The notes: generated from the letters alone by a model not told the origin. Counted from the first letter of the stretch, positions 5,571 through 15,130 are shown. The stretch is DNA of 19,540 nt from an uncultured Clostridia bacterium (GCA_947625985.1 CANQQF010000024.1:1-19540); one strand, 5' to 3'. Made by a program: numbers and translations.

Positions 5571-8500
5571 ATGAACAAAGTTCTAAAAACATTATTGGTA
5601 ATTAGTGTACTTGTAACTTTACTAGGCGGAAACACAGCCGTATTAGCAGCTGAAGTGACAAATGCAGTAAAAGATGAAAAAACAACAAATTCAGCCCAAA
5701 ATACAACTAAGAAAAAAACAAATGAAAATACAACTAATAGCACAAATAAAAATACGTCTAAAAACACATCAAAAAATACATCAAAAAACACGTCTAAAAA
5801 CACATCAAAGAATACGTCTAAAAATACAACAAAAAACACAACCAAGAGCATAACTAATAGTAAAAAAAGAAGTATTGCTAATACGCCAGAACCAACAACA
5901 AACTCAAATTTTGATAATGGCAAATCAGCATCAAAAGAAACAAAGCCTGGGAAATTAGAAATTGTTATTGATTTAAGATTTCCTAATAAAGCTGAAACAT
6001 TAGCAAAAAAGTTAAATGTCAAAGTGACAAATAACGAAACAAAAAAAGTATTTGAACCTACTGAAAAAAGTAGAGATTCTCAAAGGATTTTTTATACATT
6101 TACAGATAAAGAGTTCTTAGAAGGAACATATACTTTGGAAATATCAGGGGCAGGATACAAATACTTTTCACAAAGTGTAGAAATCCAAAACAATACAACA
6201 ACACAATTAAGTTATACAAATGGTTATGACTGTGAATATTTGTCAGTAGTTGGAGAACAATCTATTATTGGAGTAATTGGTATTGGAGATATCAACCAAA
6301 CTGGAGCTATTAATAACGACGATGAACAAGCCATGATTAATCATATTCAAAGTGGATCAAAAGATTTAACTTATGATTTGAATGGTGACAATGAAGTCAA
6401 CATAATAGATTTGTCATATATTTCTATAAACAAAGACACTGAAAATCACGAATATAAAAATGCAGATTATACTGCTAGACCATGTAATATTGCTAATTTT
6501 GAAGGTATAACACAAGAAAATTTTGAACATGAGGGAACAACTGTTGATGGAGATTTAACACAAATTTTAAATAATAATAGTGAAAAAGTATCATTAAAAC
6601 CTGAAAATGGTAAAGATATTTCATCTAGCAATCCAGTAGAAATTGCACTTAATATAGATGACAATACAGTACAAACTGAAATGATTACAATAGCACCACC
6701 ACTAAATTCAGAAAACAGAATTGAAAGTGGTGAAGCAATAATTGTAGGAGAAGATGAAGAAGGAGTAACTAAAGAAATACATATTCCAATAGGAAATGGC
6801 ACTTCAACTATAAATTCTATAGCAGAAGTAGAATTATATAAAGTAGCAGAAGTAGATAATGGTGTTAAATCAGATATAACTACACCAACTACAACACCTT
6901 CAGCTGAGCCACAAAAAGCAGAAGGATCTGCAGATATAACACCAAATGGAACAATAGAGCTTGATTTAAAAGGAAAAATAGCAGTAAAAAAGGTTACTAT
7001 AAGAGTTGAAGGAACAAAAAGTAAAAAATTAGCGGACATAGCAAAAGTTGAATTCTTAAATGATATGGGAAACAAAATTCCAGAACCAAAATTAGATGTT
7101 CCTGATAATGTTATTGCTAACCAATTCTCAGATGAAAAAGCGATAATAACTTGGGATCACTTAACAAATGTAACAGGATATGAAGTACGTTTAAAAGCTA
7201 AAATAAAAGGAAAAGACGTAGAAGAATACCATTCAGTACAAGGTAACATGCTTACATTAGAACAAATTGGTGGAACAGGAATTAAAGATTTAACTAAAAC
7301 TGAAGTTACTGTAGAAGTTCGTTCAATAAATGGAGAATGGAAGAGTGCATACAGTGAAGCAACAATAATGAAAATAGTAACATTCAATAGACCACCAAAA
7401 CCTGAATATGTAACTGTAACAGGTGCATATAGAGAACTTAAAGTATCATGGAGAGAAACTAATAAAGCAGACAGCTTTGATATATATTATAGAAAATATG
7501 AAGATGGTGAATATATACATGTAAATGAAGAGCCAATACCAGGAACTTCAACAAGTTATACAATATCAGGATTAGAAGCTGAACAATGTAGATATCAAGT
7601 ATATTTAACAGCAACAAATGAAAATGGAATAAGTGAACCTTCAGTAACAGCAGTTGGAGAAACAAAAATAGTTCAACCAGCTATTTTACCAAAATACAGA
7701 TTAATAAATGGACCACAAATAAAAGATGGAGAAGAAGTCGAAGGTGCTTTAACACAACATATTAAATATGTTGAAAATGAACAAAAAGTAGCTACTGAAT
7801 ATCCTAAGTATAACCCAGTAGGTGGAAATAAACCAGTAACTATGGAAGGTAGTGAATTAGATCAAAAAACAGGAGTTAAAAATTCAGCATTAGGTGTATT
7901 TGATAATAACTATGCTTCATATTGGCAAAAGAAAGACTGGGACGATGGTGGAACATATAGTGATAACAATGGAAATAAAGGTGTAACAGTTACTTTTGAT
8001 CAAAAATATGAAATGAATTATATTTCATATGCACAAATTGAAAACTTAGATGTAATTGATAAAGCAACTGTACTATACTGGGATGATGCAGGAAAAATAC
8101 AAAAAGCTACAGTATCAGCAGTAAAAACAAAGAAAGACGAAAATGGAAGAGACTATGTACTAATTAAATTAGCACAAAAAATAAATACAAATAAAGTCAA
8201 TGTTCAAATCGGAAGAACTTATGGATATATTGAGAAATTAACAATTGCAGAAATGAGATTCTATAAATATGACAGTTTAGAAGATGATATATTAGCATTG
8301 TATGCAGATCAAATGCATTTAACATTAAAAGATGACGTAACATCAGATAAATTAGAAGAATTACAAAAAAGATTAGATACAGTAGATGAAGAAAGTGGAG
8401 AATATCATCCAGAAAGAGCTGAATTGCAAGTAGAATTAAATTTTGCAAAAGAAATTTTCGAACAAAAAAATAATTTAAAACCAGCAATAAAAATTGATAC

Positions 8501-11333
8501 AACAATAAGTAAAAAGTATGATTCACATGTAAGATTCCAAAGTGGACTAAATGCATGGCAACCACTAGGAATAGTAACACATAGAGGAGAAAACTTAACA
8601 ATATATGTTGGAAATCCAAACAAACAAAATGGAGATAAAACAGAATTAAACTTAATTACAACTCAATATGATGCGGAAGCTTCAGCATGGATGACTAGTG
8701 CTAAACAATTAAAAGTTGGTAAAAATGAAATTACAGTAGAAAATGTACCAGGATTTAGTTTAGATGTTGAAACTGGTGGATCAGCATATATAGAATATAC
8801 TGGAAGCAATAAAAATGATGTATATGGAGTTAGAGTTATTGGTGGAGAAGATATACCAATGTTAGATATAACAAAAAATTCTAAAGGAGAGCCATATGCA
8901 GATGAATCAGCTAAGATAGCAGCAGTAAAAGAATATGTAGAAGAATTAGAAGAAAGAGTTACAGGATTAGAAGATCTACATAAAAAGAATCACGATGGAA
9001 ATAAAAATAAAGAGTTAGATCACAAGTTTGACTCAAGTACATGTTTGTTAGGTGCTACAGAAATAGTACTAAATAAAGCAATGTATTCTGTATCAGGAGT
9101 GAAAATTTATGAAGGTCTAGGAGATGGAGATATAGACGCTAAGACAAATAAATTATATAAATCTTTATGTGCAATGGATGAAATGATAGATTTATTCTAT
9201 TCTCATAAAGGATTATCAACAGATCCTAATGCAGGAGCTAAAAACCAATATCCATCATCAAGATTTGACATAAGATATCACAGAATGTTTGCAGGAGCAG
9301 CAATGTATGCAGGAGGACTTCATATAGGAATTCCAGAAGGTGATGTAGCAACATTATCTAAGGGACAACCAATACAAGCAACTCCAGAAGGTAAATATAA
9401 AAGTGGAAATTACTTTGGATGGGGAATTTCACATGAAATAGGTCACATAATAAATGAAAGTGCATATGTTCATGGAGAAGTTACAAACAACTATTATTCA
9501 GTATTATCTCAAGCAGAAGATACAAATAGTTCAGTACGCTTTAGCTATCCAGAGGTATATAAGAAAGTAACATCAGGAACAATTGGAAAAGCACAAAATG
9601 TATTTACACAATTAGGATTATATTGGCAATTACATTTAGCATTTGACAAAGGAGGATACAACTTTAAGAAATATGATACATATGAAGAACAAAAAGCTAA
9701 TTTAATAGTAGCAAGAATGGATTCATATGCAAGAGATACATCAAGTGCTCCAAAAATTGCAGATGGAATAGAATTAAAACTTGATTCAGATTCAGATAAC
9801 AATTTAATGAGATTAGCATGTGCTGCAACTCAGAAGAATATATTAACATTCTTCAAAAAATGGGGAATGGTACCAAATGATGATACAATAGCTTATGCTT
9901 CACAATGGGGAGAAGAAGATACAAAAGCTATATGGTACATAAATGATGAAGCAAGAGCTTATGAATTGGCAGGAAAAGATCCAATGCCTAAAGATACAGC
10001 TGTAGAAGCAACAAGAGAAATTGGAGATCATAGCAATGAGGTAAAACTTACATTAGGAACAACAAATGAAAATAAAGATGCTATATTAGGATATGAAGTA
10101 ATCAGAAATTACTGGAAAAACAATGAAGTTGTTTCAGAACCTGTAGGATTTATAACAACAGATGATGCAAAAACAGACGAAAATGGAAAAGTAACATATA
10201 CTGATACAATTGAGACTATAAATAACAGAGTATTTACATACAAAGTTGTTGCTTATGATAAATATTTAAATGCTACAAAAGAAACAACATTAGAACCAAT
10301 TAAAATTTCACATGATGGACAAATTGGTGAAAAAGAAGATTGGGGAATAGAAACTAACTTAATAACAGAAGGTGAAGAAAATAACAATACATCTAAAGAA
10401 CCAGCAGATAATGAATGTCACCAACCAAATCCAGAAAAAGTAACAGAAAAAGCAATTGATGTATTATTAAATAATGAAAATACAACAGATTATGTAGGAA
10501 AAGCTCCAGAAGGTAAAGATGGAGAAATAACAATTTCATTACCAGAGGTTAAAAAATTAGTAGGATTAACATATGCTTCAGAAAATGAAGATAATGTAAT
10601 AGAAAATTATGAAATACAGGTAAGTACAAATGGAACAAAATGGACAACTGTAGCTAAAGCAGAAAACTCTGATTCAAAAACAATATACTTCAATGCACAG
10701 GGAAATGATTCTTTATATATGTATGATTATGATGCTTCATATGTAAAATTAATAACTAAAGACTCAAAAGTTTCAATTAATAGAATTGACTTACTTGGAC
10801 AAACAGGAGACAATGTAACATTCTATGAGAAAGATGAAGAAGGTCAAAAGACAGAACCTATTGGAATACTAAAAGAAGATTTCCAATATGCATCAGGTGA
10901 AGGACATGTAATTCCAAAAGATTCAATAGTATTTATCGGAGATTATAAAGGAAACCCAGCATATAATGTTGTAAAATTATGGTATCAAAATAGTGAAGAA
11001 ATAAATAGTCCTGAATTGCAATCAACACAAGGTTATAAATTAATAAGTGGAGATCAAATTATTTTAGCACCTGATCCACATTCAGAAAACTTAGGAGAAA
11101 CAGAAAAAGGTACATGGATTTATTGGGTATCACCATTAAATGATGAAGGAAAAGAAAATCCTGTATATAAACAACTAAAGAATGATTTAGGAAAAGGAAA
11201 AGTAAGAGCAGAGCTTTACCGTGTTGATGATGCAAATACACTAGAAAACGAAAGGTTAGTTAGTGATACATTATCATTGACACTTCCAAAAAAACTTCCC
11301 GAAATAAAACTTTCAGGAGTTAAAATAAATTAA
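5571..11333 (+). CDS. secreted multidomain M60-like metalloprotease with dockerin, Fn3 and discoidin-like modules
   Basis: 1920 residues. AAAGGAGG at 5556-5563 sets the start at 5571; the in-frame ATG at 5550 lacks a ribosome site. Signal peptide 1-27 (NTAVLAA end). Order: Thr/Asn/Lys linker with KNTS repeats (60-91); CnaB-like beta domain (about 120-225); type I dockerin-like pair (239-290) with GDINQTGAINNDD and DLNGDNEVNIID calcium loops; a beta-rich stretch (to about 505); two Fn3 domains (509-603, 607-700); a discoidin-like domain (754-900); a helical spacer; the M60-associated N-domain (972-1100); the catalytic M60 domain with zinc motif HEIGH (H1288, E1289, H1292) and third ligand E1303; an Fn3-like domain (1479-1583); a second discoidin-like domain (1619-1754); and a C-terminal beta module. 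M60 enzymes cleave mucin-type glycoproteins. There is no sorting signal or C-terminal membrane helix. The dockerin and the cohesin-like gene 16 bp downstream suggest non-covalent surface attachment. Domain edges are estimates. Confidence 0.9.
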   Translation: MNKVLKTLLVISVLVTLLGGNTAVLAAEVTNAVKDEKTTNSAQNTTKKKTNENTTNSTNKNTSKNTSKNTSKNTSKNTSKNTSKNTTKNTTKSITNSKKRSIANTPEPTTNSNFDNGKSASKETKPGKLEIVIDLRFPNKAETLAKKLNVKVTNNETKKVFEPTEKSRDSQRIFYTFTDKEFLEGTYTLEISGAGYKYFSQSVEIQNNTTTQLSYTNGYDCEYLSVVGEQSIIGVIGIGDINQTGAINNDDEQAMINHIQSGSKDLTYDLNGDNEVNIIDLSYISINKDTENHEYKNADYTARPCNIANFEGITQENFEHEGTTVDGDLTQILNNNSEKVSLKPENGKDISSSNPVEIALNIDDNTVQTEMITIAPPLNSENRIESGEAIIVGEDEEGVTKEIHIPIGNGTSTINSIAEVELYKVAEVDNGVKSDITTPTTTPSAEPQKAEGSADITPNGTIELDLKGKIAVKKVTIRVEGTKSKKLADIAKVEFLNDMGNKIPEPKLDVPDNVIANQFSDEKAIITWDHLTNVTGYEVRLKAKIKGKDVEEYHSVQGNMLTLEQIGGTGIKDLTKTEVTVEVRSINGEWKSAYSEATIMKIVTFNRPPKPEYVTVTGAYRELKVSWRETNKADSFDIYYRKYEDGEYIHVNEEPIPGTSTSYTISGLEAEQCRYQVYLTATNENGISEPSVTAVGETKIVQPAILPKYRLINGPQIKDGEEVEGALTQHIKYVENEQKVATEYPKYNPVGGNKPVTMEGSELDQKTGVKNSALGVFDNNYASYWQKKDWDDGGTYSDNNGNKGVTVTFDQKYEMNYISYAQIENLDVIDKATVLYWDDAGKIQKATVSAVKTKKDENGRDYVLIKLAQKINTNKVNVQIGRTYGYIEKLTIAEMRFYKYDSLEDDILALYADQMHLTLKDDVTSDKLEELQKRLDTVDEESGEYHPERAELQVELNFAKEIFEQKNNLKPAIKIDTTISKKYDSHVRFQSGLNAWQPLGIVTHRGENLTIYVGNPNKQNGDKTELNLITTQYDAEASAWMTSAKQLKVGKNEITVENVPGFSLDVETGGSAYIEYTGSNKNDVYGVRVIGGEDIPMLDITKNSKGEPYADESAKIAAVKEYVEELEERVTGLEDLHKKNHDGNKNKELDHKFDSSTCLLGATEIVLNKAMYSVSGVKIYEGLGDGDIDAKTNKLYKSLCAMDEMIDLFYSHKGLSTDPNAGAKNQYPSSRFDIRYHRMFAGAAMYAGGLHIGIPEGDVATLSKGQPIQATPEGKYKSGNYFGWGISHEIGHIINESAYVHGEVTNNYYSVLSQAEDTNSSVRFSYPEVYKKVTSGTIGKAQNVFTQLGLYWQLHLAFDKGGYNFKKYDTYEEQKANLIVARMDSYARDTSSAPKIADGIELKLDSDSDNNLMRLACAATQKNILTFFKKWGMVPNDDTIAYASQWGEEDTKAIWYINDEARAYELAGKDPMPKDTAVEATREIGDHSNEVKLTLGTTNENKDAILGYEVIRNYWKNNEVVSEPVGFITTDDAKTDENGKVTYTDTIETINNRVFTYKVVAYDKYLNATKETTLEPIKISHDGQIGEKEDWGIETNLITEGEENNNTSKEPADNECHQPNPEKVTEKAIDVLLNNENTTDYVGKAPEGKDGEITISLPEVKKLVGLTYASENEDNVIENYEIQVSTNGTKWTTVAKAENSDSKTIYFNAQGNDSLYMYDYDASYVKLITKDSKVSINRIDLLGQTGDNVTFYEKDEEGQKTEPIGILKEDFQYASGEGHVIPKDSIVFIGDYKGNPAYNVVKLWYQNSEEINSPELQSTQGYKLISGDQIILAPDPHSENLGETEKGTWIYWVSPLNDEGKENPVYKQLKNDLGKGKVRAELYRVDDANTLENERLVSDTLSLTLPKKLPEIKLSGVKIN
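5748..5843 (+). repeat. 12-bp tandem repeat, 8 units, encoding KNTS/KNTT
   Basis: Eight in-frame 12-bp units: six KNTS codon blocks (5748-5819) and two KNTT (5820-5843). Units differ by synonymous changes (ACG/ACA, TCT/TCA, AAC/AAT). They form a flexible, hydrophilic linker right after the signal peptide region of the M60 protein. Confidence 0.9.
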
Positions 11334-11349
11334 GTGAAAGGAGGACAAA

Positions 11350-12465
11350 ATGAAAAGTAATAAGAAAAAAATAGTATTATTATCCATAATTTTTATAATA
11401 ATTATTTCATTAGTATTTACAATTACAAAACTAGTAACAGCAACTACAGATAATACACCACCAGCTAATGAAACAAAGGTAGTAGTAGTTAAAGATGAAA
11501 ATGATGAAAAATTAATTCATTTACGTTTAGCTATGAAAGATGGAGTAAATGATAAGGGCACAGGAGAAGCAGCAAGTATAGCATCATTCCAAGTTGGACT
11601 AAATGTAAATGTTGATGATCATGTTGGAGTAAAATTTGATTTTAGTGATGAAATAAAAAATCAAGAAACAAGAAGATTAATGGAATCTAATTATAATGAA
11701 GAAGATGACAAATTATACATATACTATGTAGGAACAGAAGATCTAAATGATGCAAAAGATCCAAATGCGTTAGAAATTGGAACAATAAAAGTTGATACAG
11801 ATAAAGAAGCAACAATAAACATAACGCCGATAAATAAATTTTCAACAGCTGCTTCAGTTGGACATACAAAAACAGAATTTGATTCAGTTGATTCAGTAGA
11901 ATATATAATTAATAGACCAGCAGATGAGGCACCAAGTACAGAGCCTTCAGTAAAACCAAGTGAAGAGGCAAGTACAGAGCCTTCAGTAAAACCAAGTGAA
12001 GAAGCAAGTACAGAGCCTACAACAGAACCAAGTGAAGAAGCAAGTGCAGAGCCTACAACAGAACCAAGTGAAGAAGCAAGTACAGAACCTACAACAGAAC
12101 CAAGTGAAGAAGCAAGTACAGAACCTACAACAGAACCAAGTGAGGAAGCAAGCACAGAGCCTACAACAAATCCATCTAGCAATCCTGAGGTTAATGTAAG
12201 TACACCACCAACAACAAATAATAATGACAATAATAGTGGATCTAATAATGGATCAACAGATGGTAAAAATGGTTGGAGTGCAAACGATACTGATAAAGGT
12301 AAAGGTGGAGAGAAAGGAACAGTTGCAGATAGAATAATTAATTCATTTAAAACAGGAGCTAACCATTCAGCAGGACGTATATTAATTATATTAGCAGTAT
12401 TAGTTTTGATAGCAATTGTAATAATAAAAAAGAAGATAAAAATGAAAAATAAAAATACTAAATAA
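11350..12465 (+). CDS. membrane-anchored surface protein with cohesin-like domain and EPS/T repeat stalk
   Basis: 371 residues. AAAGGAGG at 11337-11344 precedes ATG, and the gene follows the M60 gene by 16 bp, so they are one operon. A basic N-terminus and hydrophobic segment (about 8-30) form a signal peptide or anchor. Residues about 42-190 are a beta-rich domain: [20 protein letters not shown], then [40 protein letters not shown] and ATINI. This order resembles the cohesin/CBM beta-sandwich fold, though overall identity to classical cohesins looks low. A stalk of 12-residue [12 protein letters not shown] repeats (about 193-274) and an Asn/Ser/Gly linker follow. A C-terminal membrane helix ([16 protein letters not shown], about 342-358) precedes a lysine-rich cytoplasmic tail. 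No LPxTG motif is present. Proposed role (inference): cell-surface receptor for the dockerin of the upstream protease. Confidence 0.75.
   Translation: MKSNKKKIVLLSIIFIIIISLVFTITKLVTATTDNTPPANETKVVVVKDENDEKLIHLRLAMKDGVNDKGTGEAASIASFQVGLNVNVDDHVGVKFDFSDEIKNQETRRLMESNYNEEDDKLYIYYVGTEDLNDAKDPNALEIGTIKVDTDKEATINITPINKFSTAASVGHTKTEFDSVDSVEYIINRPADEAPSTEPSVKPSEEASTEPSVKPSEEASTEPTTEPSEEASAEPTTEPSEEASTEPTTEPSEEASTEPTTEPSEEASTEPTTNPSSNPEVNVSTPPTTNNNDNNSGSNNGSTDGKNGWSANDTDKGKGGEKGTVADRIINSFKTGANHSAGRILIILAVLVLIAIVIIKKKIKMKNKNTK
11926..12171 (+). repeat. 36-bp tandem repeat (12-aa [12 protein letters not shown]), about 7 units
   Basis: Seven in-frame, near-identical 36-bp units encode EEAS(T/A)EP(SV/TT)(K/E)PS; the first unit is divergent ([12 protein letters not shown]), two are of SVKP type and the rest TTEP type. 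They form an extended acidic Pro/Thr/Ser wall-spanning stalk. High DNA identity between units points to recent expansion. Confidence 0.9.
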
Positions 12466-12481
12466 TTAATACACTTATAAT

Positions 12482-12519
12482 AAAAAACAGTTATTGAAAA
12501 TATTCAATAACTGTTTTTT
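12482..12519. terminator. bidirectional terminator between convergent genes
   Basis: AAAAAACAGTTATTGAA (12482-12498) pairs with its exact complement at 12503-12519 around loop AATA. The A-run on one side and T-run on the other provide U tracts on both strands, so it can end the M60/cohesin-like operon and, from the minus strand, hppA, whose stop is at 12574. Confidence 0.9.
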
Positions 12520-12573
12520 TATACTACTTAAATACGTAGAAATGTTCAGTTTTATTTATCTAATATTTAATAC

Positions 12574-14715
12574 CTAAAAAAATAATTTCAACAAATAGAA
12601 ATCTTTAAAGAAACATACACAGACCAAACTAATTGTATTCATTATTTTAATGAATATATTTAGTGATGGACCAGCTGTATCTTTAAGAGGATCTCCTACT
12701 GTATCACCAACAACTGATGCAATATGTTGATCAGTTCCTTTAAGACCTAGCGCTTCAATATATTTTTTAGAATTATCCCAAGCGCCACCACTATTACCAT
12801 AGAATATTCCAAGTAAAGTGGCTGCAATAATTGCCCCAAATAATAATCCTCCAACAAACAAAGGTCCAAATATGAAACCTCCAATTATCGGAATCATAAC
12901 AGCAATTATAGCAGGAGTTTTCATACCTGACAGTGCTCCATTAGTGGATATTTTAATACAACTTTCATAGTCAGGTTTTACTAGACCTTCTCTTAGACCT
13001 TCAATTTCATTAAACTGTCTTCTTACTTCTGAAACCATTTTTTCAGCAGCATTTGATACTGCTTCGATTAACATTCCAGAAAAATAGCAGATTATAGATC
13101 CACCAACGATTATACCAAAGAAAACCTCTGGACTAATAACATTCAATGAAACATCAGAACTAATTGAAGTGAAACTGTACATATAAGAATTTAGTAATGA
13201 AATAGTAGCGAAAGTCGCTGAACCTATTGCAAAACCTTTTCCTACTGCAGCTGTTGTGTTACCAACTGAATCTAATTTATCAGTGATTTTCCTTACGTCA
13301 GCATCTAAATGTGCCATTTCAGCAATGCCACCAGCATTATCACTTATAGGACCATAAGTATCAACAGATACTGTTATTGCTACAAATGATAACATGCCTA
13401 TTGCTGCCATAGCAATACCATATATACCTGCAATTTGTGAAGATAGAAATACGCCTATTCCAAGAATAATACAGGCAACTAATGTGGATTTCATACTGCA
13501 TGAAATTCCCTGAGTAATAGTTAAAGCTGTTCCAGTTTTAGAAGCTTCAACTATTTTTTTTGTAGGATTATAATCATAGCTTGTATAGTATTCAGCTGTC
13601 ATTCCAACTAAAACACCACAAATAATTCCTACTATTGCTGCCAACCATGGAGAAATATAGCCTAATGCAAATGGTAAATCTCCAAGATCTGCTCCAAAGA
13701 ACATGAAATGTGTTAAGAAATAACTTGAAACTCCTGTTAATCCTGCAGTAAGCCATGTTCCAATGTTTAGAGCTCGATGTGGCTTTTTGCGTGCATTTTT
13801 TATAAATACAAACATCAGACCAATGATAGATGATACTAATCCAAGTGATACAAAAGCAATAGGATATATGATCATTATTTCAAGTAATGCCTTACTAAAA
13901 ACCAAACCTTTAGTTTGAAATCCAATATAAAGGAATATTGGAGTAATTATAGCACTTACTATTGCACCTACATTACTTTCTAATAAGTCTGACCCTAATC
14001 CTGCTGTATCACCAACATTATCGCCAACACAGTCAGCTATAACTGCTGGATTTCTTCTATCGTCTTCTGGTATATTTTCTTCATTCTTTCCTACTAAGTC
14101 AGCACCCATATCAGCTGCTTTAGTGTATATACCTCCACCGACTCGGTTGAACATTGCAACAATAGAGCAACCAAGAGCATATGAAGTTAATATCATAGAC
14201 ATAGGAGTGAAACCTATACCACACCAATTTATAAAAGTATTCATATCATATAGATAAGATCCATATAAGAAAAATACTGATACAATGCCAATGAGTGAAA
14301 ATGAAGCTACACTCAGTCCCATGATACTACCACCACGTAGAGCAATTTTTAAGGTTCTTCCAATTCCACCTGTTTCTTTAGCAGTATTTGTTACTCGTAC
14401 ATTTGCATATGTGGACATTTTCATACCAAAAAATCCTGCTAATGCACTCATAAACGCACCAATCATAAAAGATACAGAACTAGGTATAAAGATAAAAATT
14501 GCTTGTAAAACTGCAATTCCAATAACTACAAGTATTAGTACTTTATATTCACTTTTTAAAAAAGTACTAGCACCAGTTCTAATTGCTAATGCAATTTCTG
14601 CCATTTCATCTGTGCCTTCATCAACCTTTTTAACTTTAAAAAAATTAAATATAGCATAAGATATACCTAAAATAGCAATAAATAACGTTACGATTAAATA
14701 ATTGTTAATAATCAT
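12574..14715 (-). CDS. hppA: membrane-bound K+-stimulated pyrophosphatase (H+ or Na+ pumping)
   Basis: Hydrolyses pyrophosphate and uses the energy to pump H+ or Na+ across the cytoplasmic membrane. 713 residues, about 16 membrane helices, normal length. Signature blocks are intact: DMGADLVGK (202-210), PEDDRRNPAVIAD, the substrate/Mg loop DCVGDNVGD (228-236) followed by TAGLGSDLLES, and near the C-terminus VVGDTVGDPLKDTAGPSLN. In GNTTAAVGKG (485-494) an Ala sits where K+-independent enzymes carry the diagnostic Lys, so it should be the K+-dependent type. Whether the ion is Na+ or H+ cannot be read with confidence. DCVGD has Cys where the commonest form has Asn. The start is backed by AGAGGA at 14721-14726 (minus) and a promoter at 14814-14842; a leader of about 90 nt precedes it. 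Confidence 0.97.
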   Translation of the reverse strand: MIINNYLIVTLFIAILGISYAIFNFFKVKKVDEGTDEMAEIALAIRTGASTFLKSEYKVLILVVIGIAVLQAIFIFIPSSVSFMIGAFMSALAGFFGMKMSTYANVRVTNTAKETGGIGRTLKIALRGGSIMGLSVASFSLIGIVSVFFLYGSYLYDMNTFINWCGIGFTPMSMILTSYALGCSIVAMFNRVGGGIYTKAADMGADLVGKNEENIPEDDRRNPAVIADCVGDNVGDTAGLGSDLLESNVGAIVSAIITPIFLYIGFQTKGLVFSKALLEIMIIYPIAFVSLGLVSSIIGLMFVFIKNARKKPHRALNIGTWLTAGLTGVSSYFLTHFMFFGADLGDLPFALGYISPWLAAIVGIICGVLVGMTAEYYTSYDYNPTKKIVEASKTGTALTITQGISCSMKSTLVACIILGIGVFLSSQIAGIYGIAMAAIGMLSFVAITVSVDTYGPISDNAGGIAEMAHLDADVRKITDKLDSVGNTTAAVGKGFAIGSATFATISLLNSYMYSFTSISSDVSLNVISPEVFFGIIVGGSIICYFSGMLIEAVSNAAEKMVSEVRRQFNEIEGLREGLVKPDYESCIKISTNGALSGMKTPAIIAVMIPIIGGFIFGPLFVGGLLFGAIIAATLLGIFYGNSGGAWDNSKKYIEALGLKGTDQHIASVVGDTVGDPLKDTAGPSLNIFIKIMNTISLVCVCFFKDFYLLKLFF

Positions 14716-14813
14716 TTTTTTCCTCTTTCGTGAATTAAAATTAAAAAAACAAATTTCTTTAATTTAGACAAAACTGAACTTTTTAAATTTTCAAAGTGCT
14801 AAAAACTTGTTAA

Positions 14814-14842
14814 ATTATATCAATGTTTTATAAAAAAGTCAA
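14814..14842 (-). promoter_or_regulatory. promoter of hppA
   Basis: Read on the minus strand, TTGACT (14837-14842) and TATAAT (14814-14819) are separated by 17 bp. Transcription would begin near 14807. Confidence 0.8.
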
Positions 14843-14863
14843 TAGATTATGTAAATAGAAACT

Positions 14864-14977
14864 TTAAAAAATAAAAAAGTTGCAAAAAGCAAATAATATT
14901 AAAGAAATCCAAAAATTACACCTGTCTCTATATGCTGCCTCTACTCTAGCTTCTGGAGTTAAATTATTCCGAGACAT
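14864..14977 (-). CDS. small membrane protein, 37 aa
   Basis: A short gene with a perfect Shine-Dalgarno: on the minus strand AAGGAGGT (14985-14992) lies 7 nt before ATG at 14977-14975. It encodes MSRNNLTPEARVEAAYRDR, then a Cys/Phe-rich hydrophobic C-terminus (about residues 21-37, WISLILFAFCNFF). One membrane helix with a polar, charged N-terminus is predicted. Its own promoter lies at 15029-15057, and it runs toward hppA. No family recognised. A consensus ribosome site, own promoter and clean reading frame make it more credible than a chance ORF. Confidence 0.6.
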   Translation of the reverse strand: MSRNNLTPEARVEAAYRDRCNFWISLILFAFCNFFIF

Positions 14978-15028
14978 TTAAAATTACCTCCTTAAATTAT
15001 TAAAATCAGGTAAAAAAATGTTTTGATA

Positions 15029-15057
15029 ATTATATACAAATCTACATAAAAAGTTAA
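15029..15057 (-). promoter_or_regulatory. promoter of the 37-aa small gene
   Basis: Minus strand: TTAACT (15052-15057) and TATAAT (15029-15034) with 17-bp spacing. Transcription would start near 15022, leaving about 45 nt before the start codon. Confidence 0.55.
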
Positions 15058-15073
15058 ATAATAAATTATGGTA

Positions 15074-15102
15074 TTGATTTATTTATTAGAAAATGATAAA
15101 AT
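15074..15102 (+). promoter_or_regulatory. promoter of the T-box/tyrS transcript
   Basis: TTGATT (15074-15079), 17-bp spacer, and TAAAAT (15097-15102) preceded by TGA, giving an extended -10. It is divergent from the small-gene promoter, with the two -35 boxes 16 bp apart. Confidence 0.65.
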
Positions 15103-15130
15103 AGAATATATAAAATTTAGTTATGTTTAA

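Noticed and set aside
5540..6022. 160-codon minus-strand ORF rich in Phe/Val/Leu
   Set aside because: It is the reverse of the Lys/Asn/Thr repeat region of the M60 gene and has no ribosome site; composition follows from the repeats.
11926..12171. CRISPR-like periodic array
   Set aside because: Units are contiguous with no spacers, in frame, and encode a Pro/Thr/Ser stalk.
11724..12230. 168-codon minus-strand ORF with [12 protein letters not shown] repeats
   Set aside because: Antisense shadow of the 36-bp repeats; no promoter or ribosome site.
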